Shown here: positions 7,351-11,797 of the stretch, piece after piece
Position numbering within the stretch: the stretch's first letter is position 1
Layout: each line of letters opens with the position of its first letter
Source: CF-96 sp028287605
Lineage (GTDB): Bacteria; Chloroflexota; Dormibacteria; Aeolococcales; Aeolococcaceae
Direction: 5' to 3'
Length of the DNA stretch: 11,797 nt
Assembly: GCA_034666465.1 (NCBI GenBank)
Contig: JAXDLT010000142.1
Coordinates: forward strand, 1-11,797
Made by a program: the position numbers and the translations under genes
The notes under the pieces: model-generated
What the model was told of the DNA's origin: nothing
Database searches by the model: none
The model's input: the letters and a program-made list of their open reading frames with translations, nothing else

Positions 7351-10300
7351 CTCTCTCGCCTCCCGGGACGGACCGCGCACATCAGCGCCTTGGTCTCGTT
7401 GATGAACACGTTGGGCTCCTCGGTGAGCGAGAGCAGGTCGTTGGCGATGTCGCCGGTCACCAGCCCGCTGTACCCGAAGTGGAACGGCATCGCCACCTGG
7501 TGGAGGGTGCGGCCGCCGACCGTGAAGGGCCGGAGCCGCCGCGTCACCAGGGCGCGCGCCTCCACCGTCGCGCGCGGGGTCGCGACCGTCACCCAGCCTC
7601 CCGCTGTCACCCCGAGCTCGGCGGCGAGCTCGGGGCTCAGCTCCAGCCACTGCTCGGGCTGCAGCTCGGCGAGCCAGCTGCTCCACCGCGACATCTGTCC
7701 GGAGACGTGGTGCTCGGTGACCCGGAAGGTGGTGAGCAGGTGGGGGTAGCGGGGATCGCCGGGCGCCACCTTGAGGTTGCCGGGCAGGTCGTCGCGGGAC
7801 CTCAGCAGCGGATTGCCCTGCTGCGCATAGAGGGGGTTGCGCTCGGGCGCCTCGGTGGGCTCGTAGAAGGTGGGCAGGGGACCGTCGAGCAGCCCGGTGG
7901 GCGCGAAGAGCCAGGCCTTGCCGTCGGACTTCAGGGTGAACGGCGAGTCGCCGGCGATCGCCGCCAGGCCGGTCGCCTCCGGACCCGGGCGGTGGTCGGG
8001 CCGCGTCGCCGGCGGAAAGTCGGGCTGATCGACCCCGGTCCAGCGCCCCGCCCGCTCGTCCCACCACACGTAGCGCTTCCGCTCGCTCCAGGGCTGGCCC
8101 TCGGCGTCGGCGGAGGCGCGGTTGTAGAGGATGCGGATGTTGCGCGGCCAGGCGAAGCCCCACCCGCGGTGGATCGGACCGGCGGGGTCGCGGGCGGCGG
8201 CGAGGTTGCGTCCCTCCTCCGGCATCACCCCGCAGTAGATCCAGGCGCCGCACGCGGTGGAGCCGTCGTCACGGAGCTCGCCGAGGTCGCTCAGCTGCGC
8301 CCCGCGGGCGCCGCCGTCCTCCACCCGCCAGCCGTTGATCTCCGCGAGCACCCGCTCGACGTCGGGCTCGTCGACGATGCGGAAGCGCGGCGGGGGGGTG
8401 TGCGCCGCGTAGTCCCAGGTGAGCGCCTGGACGGGGCGGTCGCGCTCCAGCGTCGAGTCCGCGTAGAGCTCCTTGAGGCGGCGGCCGAGGTGGTACATGA
8501 ACCAGCTCTCGCTGCGCGCGTCGCCGGGAGGGTCGACCGCCTTCTCGTGCCACTGCAGCAGCCGCATCGTGTTGGTGAAGGTGCCGTCCTTCTCCGCGGA
8601 GGCCGCCGCCGGCATGAGGATCACCTCGGTGCCGATGGTGGTCGGGTCGGCGCCGGGCGCCTTCGACCAGAAGCTCGCGGTCTCGGTCTCGAAGAGGTCG
8701 CGCACCACCATCCAGTCGAGCCTCTTCAGCGCCTCGCGCACCAGCGTCGAGTTGGTGTTCCCCGCGGCGGGGTTCTGGCCGAGCACCAGGTACCCCTTCA
8801 GCCGGCCGGCGAGCATGTCGGCGAAGGCGGCCTGCTCGGTGTGGTCGCCGGTGCGCTTCGCCAGCCAGCGGTAGCCGCGGTCGGCGCCGCCCGCGTCGCC
8901 GTACCAGGCGGTGAGCAGGCTGGCGATGTAGCTGGGGGCGTTCCCCCACACCCCGCGCGGCTGCTGCACCGCGGCGCAGTAGGCGTCGAGGTCGGCGTGG
9001 ACGCCACCGGCGAGCGGCTGGGGGAGGTAGCCGGGGAGCAGGTCGGAGAGGGTGGGGATGTCGGTCGACCCCTGGATGCTGGCGTGGCCGCGCAGCGCCA
9101 GGATGCCGCCCCCGGGACGGCCGATGTTCCCCAGCAGCAGCTGCAGGATGGTGGCGGCACGGATGATCTGCGGCCCCACCGACTGCTGGGTCCACCCCAC
9201 CGCGTAGCAGATCACCGAGGTGCGGTCCGGACCGGAGTTCTCGACCAGCGCGCGCGCCACCGCCTCGAAGTCCGCGCGCGGGGTGCCGCAGACCCGCTCG
9301 ACCATCTCCGGGGTGTAGCGCGCGAAGTGGCGGCGCAGCACCTGGAGCACGCAGCGCGGGTGCTCCATGGTGGGGTCGCGGTCGATGCGGTAGTCGGGCC
9401 CGGCGGGGGCGCCCTCGCCGTAGCTCCAGTGCGCCCGGTCGGGGTCGTACCGGCCGTGGTCACCGGAGGCGGGCGCCGTGTCGCCGTGGGGAGCGGCGTC
9501 CCCGGGCCCGGCGCGTGGGATGGCCTCGAGGTCGTCGGCGACGAATCCGGAGAAAATGCCGCCGTTGTCCTCGGCGTCGACGTAGCCCTCGGGGAGGATC
9601 GACGGGCCGTTGGTGAAGTCGCGGACGTAGTCGCGGAAGAGATGGCCGCCGGTGAGGACGTGGTTGATCAGCGCCCCGAGGAGGACGATGTCGCTGCCCG
9701 AGCGCATCGCCACGTAGCGCGAGGCGCTCGCCGAGGTGCGGGTGAAGCGGGGGTCGACGTGGATGACCTCCGCGCCGCGCTCACGCGCCTCGACCACGAA
9801 GCGGAAGCCCACCGGGTGGTTCTCCGCCATGTTGCTGCCCATCACCAGGATGCAGTCGGCGTTGACCAGATCCATCAGGGTGGTGGTGGCACCGCCCCGC
9901 CCGAAGCTCGCCCCCAGACCGGGGACCGTGGAGCTGTGTCATATCCGTGCCTGGTTCTCGATGGGCAGGATGCCGAGCCCCCCGGTCAGGAGCTTCTTGA
10001 TCAGGTAGTTCTCCTCGTTGTCGAGGGTGGCGCCGCCGAGCGAGGCGACGCTCAGGCAGTGGTTGACCAGCTCCCCCGACTCGGTGCGCTCGACGAAGCC
10101 CGCGTCGCGGGTGGTGCGGATCAGCTGGGCCACCCGCTCCATCGCCCAGCCCAGCGAGCGCCGCTCCCACCGGGTCGAGTAGGGGGCGCGGTACAGCACC
10201 GAGGTGACCCGGTTGGGGTTCACGTGGAGCTGGTGGGTGGCGGCGCCCTTGGGGCAGAGGTGCCCGGCGCTGATCGGGCTCTCCGGGTTGCCCTCGATGG

Positions 10301-10505
10301 AGAGGATCTCGCCGTCGCGGTGGTACACGCGCTGGCCGCAGCCGACCGCGCAGTAGGGGCAGACGCTGGGCGTGACCTCCGCCCCCTCGATGCGCGGGCG
10401 CAGCCCGGCGGTGCGCGGGCTGACCGGCTGCGGGTCGCCGCCGAGGCTGAGCAGGCGACGCAGGCGAGAGCGAGGGCGCACCCGGCTCACGGAGGTCCTG
10501 GGCAT
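7347..10505 (-). CDS. fdhA: Formate dehydrogenase major (alpha) subunit, selenocysteine-containing, no recognisable Tat signal, operon 2
   Basis: This second catalytic subunit has 1052 residues. TGA at 9939-9941 is selenocysteine 189 in QARI-U-HSSTVPGLG, a known formate dehydrogenase variant of the HGP motif. The N-terminal [4Fe-4S] cluster is C49-C52-C56-C84 with CPKG. MGSNMAENHPVGF (about 222-234) and GNIGRPGGG mark the MGD-binding domains, and a C-terminal molydopterin-binding domain follows. An Asp/Gly/Pro-rich insertion lies at about 320-375, where operon 1 has its Gln-rich one. The first 45 residues are basic and Pro-rich (RSRLRRLLSLGG) without a hydrophobic core or an RRxFLK motif, so export is doubtful. 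The ATG at 10505 is the only ATG or GTG placed close before the conserved domain; the Shine-Dalgarno is weak (AAGG, 8-base spacing). The frame is open upstream, but that part overlaps the neighbouring membrane gene and has no Tat signal. fdhA is a generic symbol. Confidence 0.95.
9910..9941 (-). other. Selenocysteine UGA and SECIS-like hairpin of the operon 2 alpha subunit
   Basis: On the minus strand the TGA (9941-9939) is followed by 11 nt up to the conserved GGU. The stem GUCCCC (9926-9921) pairs with GGGGGC (9915-9910) around the loop GGUCU. That loop sequence is the one at the tip of the E. coli fdhF/fdnG SECIS contacted by SelB. Conserved catalytic-subunit sequence continues in the same frame on both sides of the TGA. 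Pairing was done by eye. Confidence 0.88.
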
Positions 10506-10567
10506 GTGACAAACCTTAGCGTTCGCCGGCCGCCCCGCGTCTTCTCCTCTCCTGACGTTCTGACGGC
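10506..10567 (-). promoter_or_regulatory. Gap upstream of the operon 2 alpha gene, weak promoter candidate
   Basis: This 62-base gap lies between the membrane-protein stop and the alpha start. A possible -10, TAAGGT (10518-10513), would place transcription start at about 10506, next to the ATG, giving a near-leaderless mRNA. No convincing -35 is present. A tandem CGTCAG pair (CGTCAGAACGTCAG on the minus strand, about 10550-10563) lies further upstream. The alternative is that the alpha gene is simply co-transcribed with the membrane gene. Confidence 0.3.
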
Positions 10568-11314
10568 CTAGCGGAGCCCGATGCCCTGGGTGTACGCGAT
10601 CAGGATCCCCCAGGGCACCGCCCACGCGACCAGGACGGCCAGCCAGACGCCCTCGACCCGGGTGCCGCCGGCGCCTCGGGTCGGAGCCGCGGGCGCCGGC
10701 GCCAGCCAGAGGCGCAGGGCGACGAGCGGCACCGCGACGAGCTCGATGGCGGCGCTCGCCGCGACCGCCATCGGCTTCCCCGAGGGGAGCGGGAGACGGA
10801 GCCCACCGGTGGCGAGCCGGAGGATCACGATGGTGGCGACGAGCACCCAGCCGGTCAGCGCGGCCGCGGCGGTGGCGCCCCCCGACGCGCGGAACCAGCT
10901 CGCCGTCCGGCGCAGGCTGAGCCGCCAGGCGATCCAGGGGATCAGGGTCAGCTCGACGACGGTGCTGAGCACCACCCGCCGCGGCATCCCATGGCCGGCC
11001 ACGAACACGAGCGCGGTCGACACGCCGAGGACGACCACCAGGAGGGCGAGCGCCAGGGTTCCGAACCGGGCCCACTCCATGCCACGCCGCAGCCCCTCGC
11101 CGAGGGCCACGAGGAGGACGGCGCCGGCGAGATAGGCGGCCATCCGGCCGGCGCCGTGATGGAGGCCGAAGCGGCCGGCGGTGCCGCCGATGCCCTGGGC
11201 GGTGTACTGCGCGGCGAGGCCCCACAGGAAGACGATCGCCATCCCCAGCCCGGCGGGCCGGGCCGCGCTCGTCTCCTGGGTGGCCGGTCTCGTCGACGTG
11301 CTCGTGGCCGACAC
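10568..11314 (-). CDS. Polytopic membrane protein of unknown function
   Basis: I do not recognise this 248-residue protein. After a polar Ser/Thr-rich N-terminus it has six or seven hydrophobic segments at about residues 24-44, 57-73, 84-107, 114-131, 148-168, 181-204 and 221-243. An ungapped internal repeat with a 70-residue offset aligns residues 84-134 with 154-204 (about 15 of 51 identical by eye), clearest as SxxxELxxxPxxAxRLxL at 117-134 and 187-204. The ends also resemble each other: WGLAAQYTAQGIG near the N-terminus and WGILIAYTQGIG at the C-terminus. The GTG start at 11314 is supported by a strong GGAGGAGG (11321-11328) six bases upstream. It lies 62 bases before operon 2 in the same direction, so it may be co-transcribed and may be a membrane partner of that enzyme; this is inference. 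A CRP-type site lies about 87 bases upstream of its start. Confidence 0.85.
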   Translation of the reverse strand: MSATSTSTRPATQETSAARPAGLGMAIVFLWGLAAQYTAQGIGGTAGRFGLHHGAGRMAAYLAGAVLLVALGEGLRRGMEWARFGTLALALLVVVLGVSTALVFVAGHGMPRRVVLSTVVELTLIPWIAWRLSLRRTASWFRASGGATAAAALTGWVLVATIVILRLATGGLRLPLPSGKPMAVAASAAIELVAVPLVALRLWLAPAPAAPTRGAGGTRVEGVWLAVLVAWAVPWGILIAYTQGIGLR

Positions 11315-11320
11315 CCTAGC

Positions 11321-11328
11321 CCTCCTCC
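11321..11328 (-). promoter_or_regulatory. Strong Shine-Dalgarno deciding the GTG start of the membrane protein
   Basis: GGAGGAGG on the minus strand lies six bases before GTG at 11314. It is the best ribosome-binding site in the window and favours the GTG over the internal ATG at codon 25. Confidence 0.75.
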
Positions 11329-11392
11329 GGCCACGGCTCGCCGGCCTCGGAGCCGCCGGTGAAGCGGAGGTGCGCCCCCTCGGGCCGCGGCA

Positions 11393-11410
11393 CTGTGAGA
11401 GCGGTCACAG
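11393..11410. promoter_or_regulatory. CRP/FNR-family type binding site (TGTGA-N6-TCACA)
   Basis: CTGTGA-GAGCGG-TCACAG is an 18-base interrupted palindrome with perfect 6-base arms. It contains the exact TGTGA-N6-TCACA consensus of E. coli CRP and of mycobacterial CRP-type regulators. In DNA of this GC content such a sequence is rare by chance. Its centre lies about 87 bases upstream of the membrane-protein start and about 210 bases upstream of the riboswitch, so it more likely acts on the minus-strand genes. Confidence 0.6.
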
Positions 11411-11485
11411 CAGCATGGTACGTGGCCGGCCGTGGGTCCATCCGGGGACCGCTCCTCGACCCTCCACACCGGCGAGAGGAAACCT

Positions 11486-11524
11486 GTCAGGCGTGGCGGC
11501 CGAGCGGTCCGGCCGCCGTCAGGC
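11486..11524. repeat. GC-rich hairpin flanked by GTCAGGC direct repeats
   Basis: GGCGGCCG (11495-11502) and CGGCCGCC (11510-11517) form a perfect 8-bp stem with a 7-base loop. GTCAGGC flanks it at 11486-11492 and 11518-11524, and a further GTCAG starts at 11560. There is no U-tract, so it is not a standard terminator. The function is unknown. Confidence 0.45.
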
Positions 11525-11598
11525 AGCCTCCTCGCTGCACCGAGGGTTCGTGACATGCCGTCAGCACGGTGGCCGCCGCGCCGTCACCGGCGACGGTG

Positions 11599-11604
11599 TA
11601 GGGT
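11599..11604 (+). promoter_or_regulatory. Possible -10 element for the riboswitch transcript
   Basis: TAGGGT fits the relaxed -10 (TANNNT) of high-GC bacteria and would start transcription near 11611, just at the 5' edge of the aptamer. No good -35 is seen around 11576-11581, so an activator or alternative sigma factor may be needed, or the true promoter lies upstream. Confidence 0.35.
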
Positions 11605-11611
11605 GACCCCA

Positions 11612-11697
11612 TCGGCTCCGGAAAAGGGCAAACCCGTCGTGAGGCGGGGACGCAAAGCCACGGGTCTCCTCGAGGAGACAGCCGGGTCACCCGAGAG
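11612..11697 (+). promoter_or_regulatory. Cyclic di-GMP-I riboswitch (GEMM-I)
   Basis: The conserved GEMM-I core is present in order: GGGCAAACC (11626-11634), a stem CCCGTC/GGCGGG closed by the GNRA tetraloop GTGA (11633-11648), GACGCAAAGCC (11649-11659), a perfect hairpin GTCTCC-TCGA-GGAGAC (11664-11679), then GACAGCCGGG and GTCACC (11677-11691). The outer stem can form from CTCcGG (11616-11621) with CCGAG (11691-11695). Aligned from memory to the Vc2 structure, the ligand-contacting G, A and C correspond to G11628, A11655 and C11690. The retained G suggests c-di-GMP rather than the cGAMP-binding G-to-A variant. It precedes the gene starting at 11725, so it should control that gene. No U-tract terminator lies between aptamer and gene, which favours control of translation initiation. 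Confidence 0.93.
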
Positions 11698-11724
11698 CAA
11701 GCGCGGGGCCGAATGGAGATGCCC

Positions 11725-11797
11725 ATGCGCCACGTCGCGGTGGACCGCCCCACCGGTTCGCTGCGCCACGCGCTGACGGCGAGCCCACCGCGGCCCG
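11725..11797 (+). CDS. N-terminus of an unidentified riboswitch-controlled protein (partial)
   Basis: Only 24 codons are in the window (MRHVAVDRPTGSL and onward) and no function can be assigned. The frame is open to the edge, with G or C in the third position of nearly all codons, as in the real genes here. The ATG at 11725 is chosen because GGAG (11715-11718) lies six bases upstream. In-frame ATGs at 11713 and 11719 are alternatives but have no Shine-Dalgarno. The start lies about 30 bases after the c-di-GMP-I aptamer, so the second messenger very likely regulates it. No signal peptide or membrane segment can be seen in this short stretch. Confidence 0.65.
   Translation, partial: MRHVAVDRPTGSLRHALTASPPRP

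Larger units (their letters stand above)
11315..11600. other. Divergent intergenic region with regulatory sites
   Basis: This 286-base region lies between the minus-strand membrane gene and the plus-strand riboswitch. It holds a CRP-type palindrome, a GC-rich hairpin and spaced GTCAG repeats. Small open frames across it on both strands look like GC-driven chance frames. No clear -35/-10 pair for the minus-strand gene was found. Confidence 0.6.

Noticed and set aside
9939..9941. In-frame stop apparently splitting the operon 2 alpha gene
   Set aside because: It shows the same selenocysteine context (QARI-U-HSS) and a SECIS-like hairpin with the GGUCU loop.
7479..10571. Very long plus-strand open frame (1030 codons) opposite the operon 2 alpha gene
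   Set aside because: It is a GC-driven shadow of the selenoprotein gene with composition unlike real proteins.
10506..11225. In-frame N-terminal extension of the operon 2 alpha gene, checked for a hidden Tat signal
   Set aside because: It overlaps the membrane-protein gene and is Arg/Pro/Gly-rich, with no twin-arginine signal and no hydrophobic core.
11495..11517. GC-rich hairpin as a rho-independent terminator
   Set aside because: No run of T follows the stem on either strand.
11181..11606. Plus-strand open frame of 141 codons across the divergent region
   Set aside because: It starts inside the membrane gene in antisense, crosses the regulatory sites and has no Shine-Dalgarno or recognisable domain.
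1..11797. CRISPR array, tRNA, rRNA or insertion sequence
   Set aside because: On reading through I saw no regular spaced repeats, no tRNA-like fold (including no selC), no transposase and no terminal repeats.

Overview
The window is a very GC-rich bacterial segment in which almost everything lies on the minus strand. It carries two tandem, paralogous operons for membrane-bound molybdenum (or tungsten) formate dehydrogenases. Both catalytic subunits are selenoproteins: each is interrupted by one in-frame TGA, inside the motif QAR[V/I]-U-H, followed at exactly 11 nt by a SECIS-like hairpin. The host must therefore have the SelA/SelB/SelC/SelD machinery, none of which is in the window. Base composition, Shine-Dalgarno sites and gene style suggest a soil-type high-GC bacterium (actinobacterial, Chloroflexota- or Dormibacterota-like). 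This placement is an inference that I cannot refine by eye.

Layout, in transcription order from the right. At 11713-11797 a plus-strand gene begins and runs off the edge; it sits directly behind a well-formed c-di-GMP-I (GEMM-I) riboswitch (about 11612-11697). The divergent intergenic region 11315-11600 holds a perfect CRP-type palindrome (TGTGA-N6-TCACA), a GC-rich hairpin and helically phased GTCAG repeats. On the minus strand follow an unrecognised 248-residue polytopic membrane protein (10568-11314) and then operon 2: the selenoprotein alpha subunit (7347-10505), the four-cluster iron-sulfur subunit (6532-7350) and the NrfD-type membrane subunit (5576-6535), joined by ATGA overlaps. A 142-bp gap (5434-5575) contains a clear promoter with a possible operator over its -10. 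Operon 1 follows: Tat-exported selenoprotein alpha subunit (2308-5433), accessory factor FdhE (1526-2308), iron-sulfur subunit (705-1523) and an NrfD-type membrane subunit cut by the left edge (1-705).

Expected working: the alpha subunit oxidises formate to CO2 at a bis-MGD Mo/W site with a selenocysteine ligand, electrons pass through its own [4Fe-4S] cluster and four more in the beta subunit, and the NrfD-type subunit hands them to the quinone pool. FdhE helps mature the enzyme. Operon 1 encodes a Tat signal, so its active site should face outside the membrane. Operon 2 has no recognisable Tat signal and may face the cytoplasm, although the charge pattern of its beta subunit argues otherwise. 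That conflict, and the nearby c-di-GMP riboswitch and CRP-type site, are the most interesting points.
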